This document shows positions 10,315 to 19,240 of a stretch of 45,449 nucleotides of DNA, in pieces (positions within the stretch are counted from its first letter, which is position 1; the number at the start of each line of letters is the position of its first letter). Source of the DNA: JAGLHV01 sp023143305 [NCBI: Clostridia bacterium] (lineage in GTDB: Bacteria; CBDUZB01; JAGLHV01); the NCBI GenBank assembly GCA_030637025.1, contig DAOVVV010000022.1, positions 1-45,449 of the forward strand. Reading direction: 5' to 3'. The position numbers were made by a program, and so were the translations under genes. Under the pieces are notes generated by a model that saw only the letters and a list, made by a program, of their open reading frames with translations, had not been told where the DNA came from and did no database searches.

Positions 10315-10435
10315 AAACTTATCCTCCCTTTCTTCCCCCATAAAAATAATTTTTAAATTTATTAAAACCAGCTTACTAAAAAAATAAACTACCCCACAGC
10401 TTGCTGCGGGGAATTAAAACCGAGCCCCTTCGCCT

Positions 10436-10500
10436 CCCTGCGGTCTGCTCAGGATCAATTCGACTACAGAGTTTTTATCAGCATAGCTGATAAAAACTCT
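10436..10500. repeat. Dispersed repeat with a perfect hairpin
   Basis: The gap between cimA and ilvD contains a single copy related to the 84-bp array at the right end of the window; both share CTCAGGATCAATTCGACTAC and then AGAGTTTTT. Here the copy ends in a perfect inverted repeat of 15 bases, AGAGTTTTTATCAGC at 10468-10482 and its complement at 10486-10500, with a three-base centre. No T-run follows on the minus strand, so it is not a standard terminator for cimA. Confidence 0.6.
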
Positions 10501-10521
10501 AAGTCTCATTGAAATAATAAA

Positions 10522-12093
10522 CTAATTTTTTTCTGTTTTTTTCAATAATTTATATTCAACACTATCTACAAGTGCCTGCCAGCTGGCTTCAATAATATTT
10601 TCCGAAACCCCTATAGTATTCCATACCCCTTCTCTATCCTGCGATTCAATTAAAACACGTACTTTTGCTTCTGTCCCTGTCTGGGCATTAATTACTCTTA
10701 CTTTAAAATCAGTCAAAGACATCTCTTTTAATTGGGGATAAAATCTCTCCAGTGCTTTTCTTAAAGCATTATCTAAAGCATTAACCGGACCATCCCCTTC
10801 ACTGGCAGTATGTTCTTGAACCCCTTTCACCTTTACCTTAATAATTGCTTCTGATTTTAATTTTCCGTTGCTATCTTTTTCTATGGTTACTTTAAATCCT
10901 TCTAAATCAAAAAATTTTTTGTATTTCCGGGCAGCCTTTCTTAACAACAATTCAAAAGATCCTTCCGCCCCTTCAAACTGATAGCCTCTGTTCTCTAATT
11001 TTTTAACCATTTTAAGCAAATTTTCTACTGTTTTAGATTTTTTACTAAAATCAATATTCAACTCTTTTGCTTTAAATAAGAGATTACTTTTTCCTGAAAG
11101 TTCGGATATTAAAATTCTCCTTTTATTTCCTACCTTTTCAGGTTCAATATGTTCATATGTTTTTGCTTCTTTCTGTACCGCACTAACATGTATTCCTCCC
11201 TTATGGGTAAAAGCGGAATTGCCCACATAAGGCTGATGATCAGCAGGAATCACATTAGCCACTTCACTGATATAACGGGATATTTCGGTTAATTTCTGTA
11301 GTTGTTGATCAGATATGCAATTTATTCCCATTTTGATTTTTAAAGTAGGAATAATAGAACAAAGATTAGCATTTCCACATCTCTCCCCATAGCCATTAAT
11401 TGTCCCCTGAACTAAAGTACAGCCACTTTTTACCGCAATAATAGAATTAGCTACGGCCATATCAGCATCATTGTGAGTATGAATACCCAAAGGAATTTTT
11501 ATTTCCCTGCTCACCTTTTTTACCATTCGTTCCATTTGGTCAGGCGTAGTTCCACCGTTAGTATCACAAAGGCTAATATTATCTGCTCCCGCACGCTGGG
11601 CCTCTTTTAAAGTCCTTAAGGCATAAACAGGATTGTCCTTATAGCCATCAAAAAAATGTTCCGCATCATAAATCACTTCTTTGTTTTTATTCTTTAAATA
11701 TTTAACTGAGTCATAAATCATTTTTAAATTCTCACCTAATGTTGTCCGTAAAGCATATTTTACATGCAAATCCCAGGTTTTGCCAAAAATTGCTATCCCG
11801 GCTGTTTCTGCTTTAAGTAAATATTTAAGGGTTAAATCTTCCTCAACTTTTTTATGCATTCTCCGGGTACTACCAAAAGCAATTATGCGGCTATTTTTCA
11901 ACTTTATTTTTTTTATTTGTTTAAAAAATAAAATATCTTTAGGATTAGAACCAGGCCATCCTCCCTCAATATAATGAACGCCCAATTCATCCAGTTCTTT
12001 GGCTATTTTTATTTTATCAGCAACAGAAAAAGATATTCCCTCACTCTGGCTGCCGTCTCGCAGGGTTGTATCATAAAGTTTAATTTGTTTCAT
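10522..12093 (-). CDS. cimA: (R)-citramalate synthase
   Basis: CimA condenses acetyl-CoA and pyruvate to citramalate, which bypasses threonine deaminase in isoleucine synthesis. The 523-residue protein has the HMG-CoA lyase-like barrel with [16 protein letters not shown] at residues 8-23 and the metal-binding HTHND a little after residue 200, followed by a LeuA-type dimer domain ([18 protein letters not shown]). The [10 protein letters not shown] variant and [13 protein letters not shown] are typical of the CimA branch rather than LeuA (GEQSPG). A true LeuA is present at 1693-3243, and no ilvA is in the window, which fits. The ATG has AAAGG upstream. It follows lysC by about 80 bases. Confidence 0.92.
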   Translation of the reverse strand: MKQIKLYDTTLRDGSQSEGISFSVADKIKIAKELDELGVHYIEGGWPGSNPKDILFFKQIKKIKLKNSRIIAFGSTRRMHKKVEEDLTLKYLLKAETAGIAIFGKTWDLHVKYALRTTLGENLKMIYDSVKYLKNKNKEVIYDAEHFFDGYKDNPVYALRTLKEAQRAGADNISLCDTNGGTTPDQMERMVKKVSREIKIPLGIHTHNDADMAVANSIIAVKSGCTLVQGTINGYGERCGNANLCSIIPTLKIKMGINCISDQQLQKLTEISRYISEVANVIPADHQPYVGNSAFTHKGGIHVSAVQKEAKTYEHIEPEKVGNKRRILISELSGKSNLLFKAKELNIDFSKKSKTVENLLKMVKKLENRGYQFEGAEGSFELLLRKAARKYKKFFDLEGFKVTIEKDSNGKLKSEAIIKVKVKGVQEHTASEGDGPVNALDNALRKALERFYPQLKEMSLTDFKVRVINAQTGTEAKVRVLIESQDREGVWNTIGVSENIIEASWQALVDSVEYKLLKKTEKN

Positions 12094-12175
12094 AAGCCTT
12101 TCTTTTCTTAATATTTTTTTAATCTCAATTTTCTCAAGTTCTTTTAAGTCTTGCCTTTACACTATCGTTTAAGCC

Positions 12176-13426
12176 CTAAGATTTTCGTGTAGATATATTT
12201 TTTTTCGCCAACTTTTGATTCAATTTAAATTTTTTATGCAATACTCTTACCGCTTTTAGAAGATTCTTTTCTTTTATCACACAGGAAATTCTTATTTCCG
12301 AAGTAGAAATCATTTCAATATTTATTTTTTCTGCTGCTAATATTGAAAACATCTTGCTGGCTACCCCGGCATGACTTTTCATCCCTACCCCAACCAAAGA
12401 AACCTTGGCTACTTTATTATCATAAAAAACTTCTTTCGCTCTTAATTTTTTCTTAATTTCATTCATTATATCTAAAGTTTTTTTAAGAACCGTTCTCGAA
12501 ATAGTAAAAGAAATATTATTCACTCCGTCCCTGGCCGAACTTTGAATAATCATATCTACATTAATTTCTTTTTTTGCTAATTCATTAAAAAGATGTGCGG
12601 CTATACCCGGCTTATCAGGCAATTCAATTATAGACATCTTTACCTGATCAGCATCATAAGTTACTCCACTTACTACCACGTCCTCCATACAAGAAACCTC
12701 CTTAGTAATAACCGTCCCTTTTTCCTGGGAAAAAGTAGAACGGATGTGTAAATCAACATTAAATTTTTTAGCCATTTCTACCGAACGGGCCTGCATTACC
12801 TGTGCTCCCAATCCGGCCATCTCCAACATTTCATCAAAGGAAAGATAATCAGTTTTTCTTGCGTCTCTTACAATTCTGGGATCGGCAGTATAAACTCCGG
12901 ATACATCCGTATAAATTTCACAAACCTGCGCCTTTAATACCACAGCCAGGGCAACAGCCGTTAAATCCGAGCCACCCCTGCCCAAAGTCGTAATATCTTC
13001 TCCCGGACTTATTCCCTGAAATCCGGCGACGACCACTATTTTACCTTTTTTTAACTCTTTTTTCAACTTTTTTGTTTTTATACCGGTAATTCTTGCTTTA
13101 TTATATACACCATCGGTACAAATACCCGCTTGCGCCCCGGTTAAAGAAATAGCATCATTTTTTTGTGCCTTTATCGCCATAGATAAAAGTGCAATAGAGA
13201 TTTGTTCCCCGGCAGATAAAAGCATATCCATTTCCCGTTCACAGGGAACATCAACAATTTCAGCAGCCAATTTCAGCAACTTATTAGTAGTATTTCCGGT
13301 AGCCGAAACCACTACCACTAATTGATGACCTTTTTCTTTTGTTTTAATAATTATTTTAGCTACTGCTTTTATTTTTTTTGCATCAGCAACCGAAGAACCA
13401 CCAAATTTTTGAACAATAAGTGCCAA
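12176..13426 (-). CDS. lysC: Aspartate kinase
   Basis: LysC phosphorylates aspartate, the first step to lysine, threonine and methionine. The 416-residue protein begins MALIVQKFGGSSVAD, the standard kinase N-terminus, and has GRGGSDLTAVALA and IYTDVSGVYTADPRIV in the kinase domain. Two ACT domains follow (about residues 260-410; LPDKPGIAAHLFNELA and VGVGMKSHAGVASKMFSIL), so feedback control by lysine or threonine is likely. I place the start at a TTG (13426), seven bases after GAGGAG; an upstream TTG at 13441 would lie over that ribosome site. There is no room for a lysine riboswitch in the 117-base gap upstream. Confidence 0.93.
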   Translation of the reverse strand: MALIVQKFGGSSVADAKKIKAVAKIIIKTKEKGHQLVVVVSATGNTTNKLLKLAAEIVDVPCEREMDMLLSAGEQISIALLSMAIKAQKNDAISLTGAQAGICTDGVYNKARITGIKTKKLKKELKKGKIVVVAGFQGISPGEDITTLGRGGSDLTAVALAVVLKAQVCEIYTDVSGVYTADPRIVRDARKTDYLSFDEMLEMAGLGAQVMQARSVEMAKKFNVDLHIRSTFSQEKGTVITKEVSCMEDVVVSGVTYDADQVKMSIIELPDKPGIAAHLFNELAKKEINVDMIIQSSARDGVNNISFTISRTVLKKTLDIMNEIKKKLRAKEVFYDNKVAKVSLVGVGMKSHAGVASKMFSILAAEKINIEMISTSEIRISCVIKEKNLLKAVRVLHKKFKLNQKLAKKNISTRKS

Positions 13427-13543
13427 AATACTTCTCCTCAAAAATAACTATTTTAAAAAAATATAACTATCGTTTTACCAAATGTTAAATTTAAAATAAA
13501 TTCTAACTTCCCCTTTTAAAACTTATCACCCGTAACTTATACC

Positions 13544-14749
13544 TTATACATTATTACCTTTAATAAAAAACTCCATCAATCTCCATCCCTCTTCAAAATA
13601 AACCTTCTCTTCCCCTGTAACTTCTTCTTGAAATCCCTTACTATTTTCAGCTACCCCTTTGCTTTCTTTACGCGAATCATAAATAGCAAAAGGTACCGGC
13701 TCGGAAGAATGTGTTTTTAAAGAAACCGGAGTAAAATGGTCGGGTAAAATTAATATTTTATATTCCTTAAAATTCTTTAACCCCTCTAAAATTTTTCCCA
13801 CTATTAATGCATCCAAATCTTCTATAGCCTTAATTTTCATTTCTACATCACCCATATGCCCTGCTTCATCAGGTGCTTCCACATGAATAAAGACAAAATC
13901 TTTCTTTTTTAAAGACTGCAAAGCATAATCGGTTTTACCCTGATAATTGGTATCAATAAAACCGGTAATACCGGGAACATCCAGGGGTTTTAAACCAATA
14001 TATTTCCCTAAACCTTTGATTAAATTAACCGCTGAAATAACAGAACCGGTAAGATTGAATTTATCTTTAAAAGTAGGCATACAGGGCTTCTTCCCCTGTC
14101 CCCACAACCAGATCATATTTGCTGCCTGCTTACCCTGCGCCCTTCTTTGCATATTTACCGGATGTCCGTCCAACAAAAGATATGAATCCTCCATCATTTC
14201 TTTTAATATTTTTCTGCCTTCACCGGCAGGAAGATTTTTCTTAATCGATCCTCCGGTTATATTATGCGGAGGAATACATTTTAACTTATCTTTACCTTTT
14301 CTCCACACCATCAGATGACGATAACTTACTCCCGGATAAAAATTAAAGTCCTTACTCCCTAATTTTTTATCAATCATTTTTATTAAAACTTTGGCTTCTT
14401 CGGTAGTAACATGTCCGGCACTATAATCTACCATGACATCCCCCTGAGCTGTAATTAAATTACAGCGAAAAGCCACATCTTTTTCTCCCAGAGTAACACC
14501 CATATTTGCTGCTTCCAAGGGACCTCTTCCCGTATAATATTGATGAGGATCATATCCTAACAAAGAAAGATTAGCTACATCACTGGCCGGAGCAAGATCA
14601 TCCGGTGTGTTTTTTACCAGACCAATCATCCCTTTATTGGCAATAAAATCCATAGCAGGGGTTTTCGCCGCCTGAAGCGGCGTCTTTCCTCCCAACTCCG
14701 CTACCGGATAATCAGCCATACCATCACCAACAATAACTACATATTTCAT
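13544..14749 (-). CDS. ApgM-like protein, probable homoserine kinase
   Basis: The 401-residue protein belongs to the cofactor-independent phosphoglycerate mutase (ApgM) branch of the alkaline phosphatase superfamily. It shows MKYVVIVGDGMADYP at the start, the metal and nucleophile region PASDVANLSLLGYDP, GRGPLEAANMGV, and later HVEAPDEAGHMGD and LPDHFTPVSLKTHS. Members of this branch found in threonine operons have been proposed to be homoserine kinases where ThrB is missing. Here it sits between thrC and lysC with hom one gene further, and no GHMP-type thrB is visible, so that role is the best inference; mutase activity remains possible. The start at 14749 has GGAG upstream and removes an unlikely 15-residue extension. 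Confidence 0.82.
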   Translation of the reverse strand: MKYVVIVGDGMADYPVAELGGKTPLQAAKTPAMDFIANKGMIGLVKNTPDDLAPASDVANLSLLGYDPHQYYTGRGPLEAANMGVTLGEKDVAFRCNLITAQGDVMVDYSAGHVTTEEAKVLIKMIDKKLGSKDFNFYPGVSYRHLMVWRKGKDKLKCIPPHNITGGSIKKNLPAGEGRKILKEMMEDSYLLLDGHPVNMQRRAQGKQAANMIWLWGQGKKPCMPTFKDKFNLTGSVISAVNLIKGLGKYIGLKPLDVPGITGFIDTNYQGKTDYALQSLKKKDFVFIHVEAPDEAGHMGDVEMKIKAIEDLDALIVGKILEGLKNFKEYKILILPDHFTPVSLKTHSSEPVPFAIYDSRKESKGVAENSKGFQEEVTGEEKVYFEEGWRLMEFFIKGNNV

Positions 14750-14934
14750 TATTTTCGTCTCCAAAAAACACTTCATTCGCGTCATACATTGCAATAAACT
14801 ATGTTTGACTATTCTTTCAAACTCCCAAATTTTTCAACTACTAATTCATATGTCTGTTGTCTTTATCTTTTATTTTTTAACCAATCTAAACAAATATAAC
14901 CAATTCAACTGTTCTTTAACCGTCTTTATCTTTT

Positions 14935-16011
14935 TTACAATTCCAGTTCTTTCATTACCGCAGACATTGACGCTTCTATCACCGGTGGATTAGCGGCAAC
15001 CTTTATTGCCCTATCCGGATCCTTAAGTCCGTGTCCGGTCAATACACAAACAATTTTTGTTGGAGTATTAGTATCAGCACTCTGTGTCTTAAAAAAACCT
15101 TTTTCCACATATTTCTTTAACCCGGCAACACTTGCCGCTGAAGCAGGCTCAACAAAAACACCTTCTAAATTAGCTAACATTTTATAAGCTTCTACTATTT
15201 TTTCATCAGAAACCAAATCAATTACTCCTCCTGACTCATCTCGTGCCTCTTCTGCTTTCTTCCAGGAAGCAGGATTCCCTATACGAATAGCAGTAGCGAT
15301 CGTTTCCGGAGATTTTATGGGATAACCTTTTACAATAGGGGCAGAACCTGCCGCTTGAAATCCCATCATTTTAGGTAGATTAGCTACTTTACCTTTTGAC
15401 TTATATTCTTTATACCCTTTCCAATAAGCAGTAATATTTCCGGCATTACCAACCGGCATAAACTGATAATCAGGGACAGTACCTAATACCTCAACTATTT
15501 CAAAAGAAGCGGTTTTTTGCCCTTCTATACGATAGGGATTAAGGGAATTAACTAAAGTAATAGGGTGTTTATCAGTTATTTCTTTAACCAGACATAAAGC
15601 GTCATCAAAATTTCCTTCAACGGCAATTACCTGAGCACCATGAATTAAAGCTTGTGAAAGTTTTCCCAGAGCAATTGCTCCCTGGGGAATTAAAACAATA
15701 CATTTCATTTTCGAACGCGCGGAATAAGCCGCTGCAGAAGCAGAAGTATTCCCGGTTGAAGCACACATTACCGCCTTTGATCCTTCTTCCAACGCTTTAG
15801 AAATAGCTAAAGTCATCCCTCTATCCTTAAAAGACCCGGTAGGATTTAATCCCTCATATTTTAAATAAATCTCCAGATTATTTCCCATAAACTTACTTAA
15901 ATTATTAGCAGGAATTAAAGGAGTATCCCCTTCCAAAAGAGTAACAACAGGTGTTTTTTCTGTAATCGGCAAAAAATCTTTATATTTCCTTATTATACCC
16001 TGGTAAGACAT
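14935..16011 (-). CDS. thrC: Threonine synthase
   Basis: ThrC converts O-phosphohomoserine to threonine with PLP. The 358-residue protein is the short class found in many bacteria and archaea. The PLP lysine is Lys62 in PTGSFKDRGM, and the cofactor phosphate loop appears as PVGNAGNITAYWKGY. EGDTPLIPANNL near the N-terminus is typical of the family. AAGGAGAAAAC precedes the ATG. It lies 29 bases downstream of hom and is followed, after about 185 bases without a gene, by the proposed homoserine kinase that would supply its substrate. Confidence 0.94.
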   Translation of the reverse strand: MSYQGIIRKYKDFLPITEKTPVVTLLEGDTPLIPANNLSKFMGNNLEIYLKYEGLNPTGSFKDRGMTLAISKALEEGSKAVMCASTGNTSASAAAYSARSKMKCIVLIPQGAIALGKLSQALIHGAQVIAVEGNFDDALCLVKEITDKHPITLVNSLNPYRIEGQKTASFEIVEVLGTVPDYQFMPVGNAGNITAYWKGYKEYKSKGKVANLPKMMGFQAAGSAPIVKGYPIKSPETIATAIRIGNPASWKKAEEARDESGGVIDLVSDEKIVEAYKMLANLEGVFVEPASAASVAGLKKYVEKGFFKTQSADTNTPTKIVCVLTGHGLKDPDRAIKVAANPPVIEASMSAVMKELEL

Positions 16012-16040
16012 TAGTTTTCTCCTTAAATCTCTTTTTAATT

Positions 16041-17342
16041 TTAATCTAAAATTCTAATAAACTTACTTTTTGCTCTTACTACGGATAATTGATTTATCTG
16101 CCGTAATGCTTTCTGTAAATCCCCCTCTTTTGCTTTATGGGTAATCATAATTATAGGTACTTCTCGAGATACAGCCCTTTCCTTTTGATAACAAGAAGCA
16201 ATACTTACATTATTTTCCCCTAAAATACCGGAAATCTTGGACAGAACACCCGGACGGTCAATAGTAGAAAATCTTATGTAGTATTTTGTTTCTATTTTAT
16301 CTATTTGTTTTATTCGTACTTTTTTATCCCGTTGATAAGTTACATAAGGGACTTTACCGGCAATACCATTATAAACATTTCGCGAAAGATAAATAATGTC
16401 ACTGACTACAGCACTGGCCGCAGTCATCTGGCCTGCTCCTTTACCATAAAACATCGTTTCTCCCACAGCATCACCGCTAATATAAATAGCATTAAACTCA
16501 TCCTCTACCGATGCTAACAAGTGTTCAACCGGAACCAGTGTAGGATGAACCCTTACTTCTATTTCCCTGTCAGTATTTTTAACCGTAGCCAGGAGTTTTA
16601 AAATATATCCAAATTCTTCTCGTGCATACTTAATGTCTTCCTTTGTAATAGCAGTAATGCCTTCACAAAAAATTTCCCCGGGATTTATCCATGCCCCAAA
16701 AGCAATTGAAGAAAGAATAGCTATTTTCTGTGCAGCATCTATACCTTCTATATCTAATTCGGGATTAGCTTCGGCAAAACCTTTTTTTTGAGCTTCTTTT
16801 AAAGCATCTTTAAAATTTATTCCCTCTTTAGTCATTTTAGTGAGAATATAATTAGTGGTTCCGTTTAAAATTCCTAAAATCGACTTAATTCTGTTAGCAG
16901 CTAATCCCTCATTTAAAGATTGGATTACAGGAACTCCTCCGGCAACACTGGCTTCAAAATAAACAGCAACCTTATTTTGTTTAGCAGAACTAAAAATATC
17001 ATCCCAGTGTTTAGATAAAAGCGATTTATTAGCAGTAACAATATGTTTCCCCCTTTTCATCGCCTCCAATATAATCCTTCTCGCCGGTTCTTCTCCTCCA
17101 ATTAATTCAATCACTATATCAATTTCCGGATCATTTAAAATTTCAGCAATATCTCCGGTTAAAAGTTTTTTATCTACTTTTATCTTTCGGGAAGATTTAA
17201 AATCTTTATCACAAATTTTCTTTATCCTTACCTTCGTTCCTGCTTTTTTCTCAATTAAAGAGAGATTATCTCTTAAGATTTTTACCACACCTGTCCCAAC
17301 TGTACCCAAACCGATTAAACCAAGATTTATTATCTTTTTCAT
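16041..17342 (-). CDS. hom: Homoserine dehydrogenase
   Basis: Hom reduces aspartate semialdehyde to homoserine. The 433-residue protein has the nucleotide-binding LIGLGTVGTGVVKIL at the N-terminus, the stretch SLLSKHWDDIF after the cofactor domain, and the substrate-binding ANPELDIEGIDAAQKIAIL with the catalytic lysine. A C-terminal ACT domain (about residues 350-433, FSTIDRPGVLSKISGILGE) suggests threonine feedback. It lies 44 bases downstream of the alaC-like gene and 29 bases upstream of thrC, consistent with one operon. Confidence 0.95.
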   Translation of the reverse strand: MKKIINLGLIGLGTVGTGVVKILRDNLSLIEKKAGTKVRIKKICDKDFKSSRKIKVDKKLLTGDIAEILNDPEIDIVIELIGGEEPARRIILEAMKRGKHIVTANKSLLSKHWDDIFSSAKQNKVAVYFEASVAGGVPVIQSLNEGLAANRIKSILGILNGTTNYILTKMTKEGINFKDALKEAQKKGFAEANPELDIEGIDAAQKIAILSSIAFGAWINPGEIFCEGITAITKEDIKYAREEFGYILKLLATVKNTDREIEVRVHPTLVPVEHLLASVEDEFNAIYISGDAVGETMFYGKGAGQMTAASAVVSDIIYLSRNVYNGIAGKVPYVTYQRDKKVRIKQIDKIETKYYIRFSTIDRPGVLSKISGILGENNVSIASCYQKERAVSREVPIIMITHKAKEGDLQKALRQINQLSVVRAKSKFIRILD

Positions 17343-17386
17343 AAGAAAAACATCTTTTCCTTTCTATATTATATGAACAAAAACGA

Positions 17387-18586
17387 TTACTTAAGAAATT
17401 TTTTTAACCTTAACAAAGCATCATGAAAACGATTATTGTGGGTAATTAAAGCCATTCTTACATAAGCATCACCATATGTTCCAAATCCTGCTCCCGGAGC
17501 AACAGCAATTCCCGTTTTTTCAATAAGTAACTCAGCAAATTGCAAAGAACTTAAATGTTTATATTTATCAGGTAAAGCTGTCCATAAATACATAGTTGCT
17601 TTGGGCATTTCTACCGGCCACCCCAGCTTATTCAATCCTTTTACCATTATATCTCTTCTTTTTTGATAAACCTGAACTGTTTTTTCTACACATTCCTGAG
17701 AATCTTTAAGAGCACATACCCCGGCTAATTGGATAGCGGTAAACACACCATAATCAAGGTAACTTTTTAATTTTTCCAACGGTCTTAAAATATCCGCATT
17801 CCCTACTACAAACCCCAGCCTCCAACCGGCCATATTATAGGTCTTACTGAAAGAAAAAAATTCGATTCCTATTTCTTTCGCTCCCGGTGTCTGCAAAAAA
17901 GAAGGAGCTTTATAACCATCAAAACATAATTCCGAATAAGCATTATCGTGACAGACAATAATATTATATTGTCTGGCAAACGAAACCACTTCCTTAAAAA
18001 AATCTAAATTATCAACGACAGCAGTAGTTGGATTATTGGGATAATTTAAAAACATAATTTTCGCTTTTAAGGCAATCTCTTCCGGAATCTTTTTTAAATC
18101 CGGCAAGTAATTATTTTCCGGCAAGAGAGGTAAATCATAAACAGTTCCACCGGCTAAAAGTACCCCGTTAAAATGAACCGGATAAGCAGGATTAGGAACC
18201 AGAGCTATATCCCCCGGATCCAAATAAGCCATACATAAATGAGCAATTCCCTCTTTTGAACCAATTAAAGCTAAAACTTCCGATTGAGGATCTAATTCAA
18301 AATCAAATCTGCTTTTGCACCATTGAGCTACTGTTTTTCTAAATTTGGGCATTCCCTTGGCTTGCGGATAACGATGCGACCGTGAATGATTTTTTACTGT
18401 ATCGCATAGTCGTTCAATAATATGTTCCGGTGTAGGTAAATCAGGATTACCCATCCCTAAATCAATTACATCTAATTTTTTCTCATAAGCTGCTTTTTTC
18501 AAAATATCAATTGCTCCAAATAAATAAGGAGGAAGCGTTTTTAACTTTTCACTATAATTTATTGAAAATTTTTTATCATTACTCAT
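17387..18586 (-). CDS. Class I aminotransferase, AlaC type
   Basis: This 399-residue fold type I PLP enzyme closely matches the AlaC (YfdZ) glutamate-pyruvate aminotransferase pattern: LPPYLFGAIDILK, IDLGMGNPDLPTPEHI, IGSKEGIAHL, HDNAYSELCFDGYKAPSF and VEMPKATMYLW. The PLP lysine is Lys248 in SFSKTYNMAGWR, and the C-terminal arginine is in AYVRMAL. The related LL-diaminopimelate aminotransferases are similar, and the position beside hom and lysC would suit lysine synthesis too, so the substrate is not settled; alanine/pyruvate is my first choice. The ATG follows GGGAGGATAAAAATTTAA. Confidence 0.85.
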   Translation of the reverse strand: MSNDKKFSINYSEKLKTLPPYLFGAIDILKKAAYEKKLDVIDLGMGNPDLPTPEHIIERLCDTVKNHSRSHRYPQAKGMPKFRKTVAQWCKSRFDFELDPQSEVLALIGSKEGIAHLCMAYLDPGDIALVPNPAYPVHFNGVLLAGGTVYDLPLLPENNYLPDLKKIPEEIALKAKIMFLNYPNNPTTAVVDNLDFFKEVVSFARQYNIIVCHDNAYSELCFDGYKAPSFLQTPGAKEIGIEFFSFSKTYNMAGWRLGFVVGNADILRPLEKLKSYLDYGVFTAIQLAGVCALKDSQECVEKTVQVYQKRRDIMVKGLNKLGWPVEMPKATMYLWTALPDKYKHLSSLQFAELLIEKTGIAVAPGAGFGTYGDAYVRMALITHNNRFHDALLRLKKFLK

Positions 18587-18680
18587 TTAAATTTTTATCC
18601 TCCCTTTAAACCTTACATCCTCTAACACTTTATCGATTAACTATCCTGTCCTAAAATAGTTGACACTTTTTATATCATCT

Positions 18681-18792
18681 AAAAATAAAGATAAAATGTG
18701 TTTTGAACGATATATCGAATTTTAGCTTGTTTTTGCATGCCCATAAGGTAAAATTACACACCCGGAGAAAAACATATTTTGCCTTTATTTTC
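18681..18792. mobile_element. MITE-like element, family 2, copy A (internal deletion)
   Basis: This short copy has the terminal inverted repeats of the family: AAATAAAGATAAAATGTGTTTT at its left is matched in inverse by the right end, AAAACATATTTTGCCTTTAT. It keeps TTTTGAACGA and TTTTAGCTTGTTTTTGC but lacks about 50 bases of the central hairpin present in the copies at 22886-23050 and 26631-26799. It lies in the 278-base gap between the alaC-like gene and the small membrane protein; nothing else is visible there. Confidence 0.65.
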
Positions 18793-18864
18793 CTTGTTCT
18801 AAATCCTGACACCTAAACACTGTCCTTTATCATCAGCCTTTAGCTATTTATTTTCAAATTTTTT

Positions 18865-19149
18865 TTATTCTTCTTTATCCCTGACAACATATTCTTTCAC
18901 TCTTCTAGAAAATTTAAATAAAAGTATTCCCACCCCCAGGCAAGCAATCCCATAAATAATTTCAAATCCGGCATATCTTAACCATTCATCCAGAGAAATA
19001 AACTCTGACGGAGGATTCAAAAGAAAGGCATCTAACAACCCCTTTATTGCTACTACTATTCCCCAAATTAAAAAAATCCACCCGGACTGACGAACCAACC
19101 CTCGTATTTTTATTTTCTCTATTTTCCTTTTTTTGCTTTCCTTGTCCAT
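18865..19149 (-). CDS. Small two-helix membrane protein, unknown
   Basis: I do not recognise this 94-residue protein. It has a very basic N-terminus (residues 1-19, KKRKIEKIKIR), two hydrophobic segments (about 22-41 and 61-80) separated by NPPSEFISLDEWLRYAGF, and a charged tail. Basic residues on both sides suggest both ends face the cytoplasm. The ribosome site is weak (GGAAT about 14 bases before the ATG), which lowers confidence in the exact start. It lies between lpd and the alaC-like gene on the same strand, with no hint of function from either. Confidence 0.5.
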   Translation of the reverse strand: MDKESKKRKIEKIKIRGLVRQSGWIFLIWGIVVAIKGLLDAFLLNPPSEFISLDEWLRYAGFEIIYGIACLGVGILLFKFSRRVKEYVVRDKEE

Positions 19150-19240
19150 TTATTTTTTATATTCCATCAATTTTAATTCAAATTCTGTTTATCCCAAACA
19201 AACAAAATCCGAATTTAACTTGCTTTTTTTACTTGAAGTT

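Noticed and set aside
10315-10341. Upstream extension of ilvD
   Set aside because: It would translate through the GGGAGGA ribosome site and adds residues not seen in the family.
10468-10500. Terminator for cimA
   Set aside because: The hairpin is perfect, but no T-run follows it on the minus strand and it belongs to a repeat family.
13427-13543. Lysine riboswitch before lysC
   Set aside because: The gap is only 117 bases, shorter than a lysine riboswitch, and shows no conserved helices.
18640-18680. Plus-strand promoter-like TTGACA and possible insertion sequence end
   Set aside because: No gene follows on the plus strand, and no transposase or matching end could be found.
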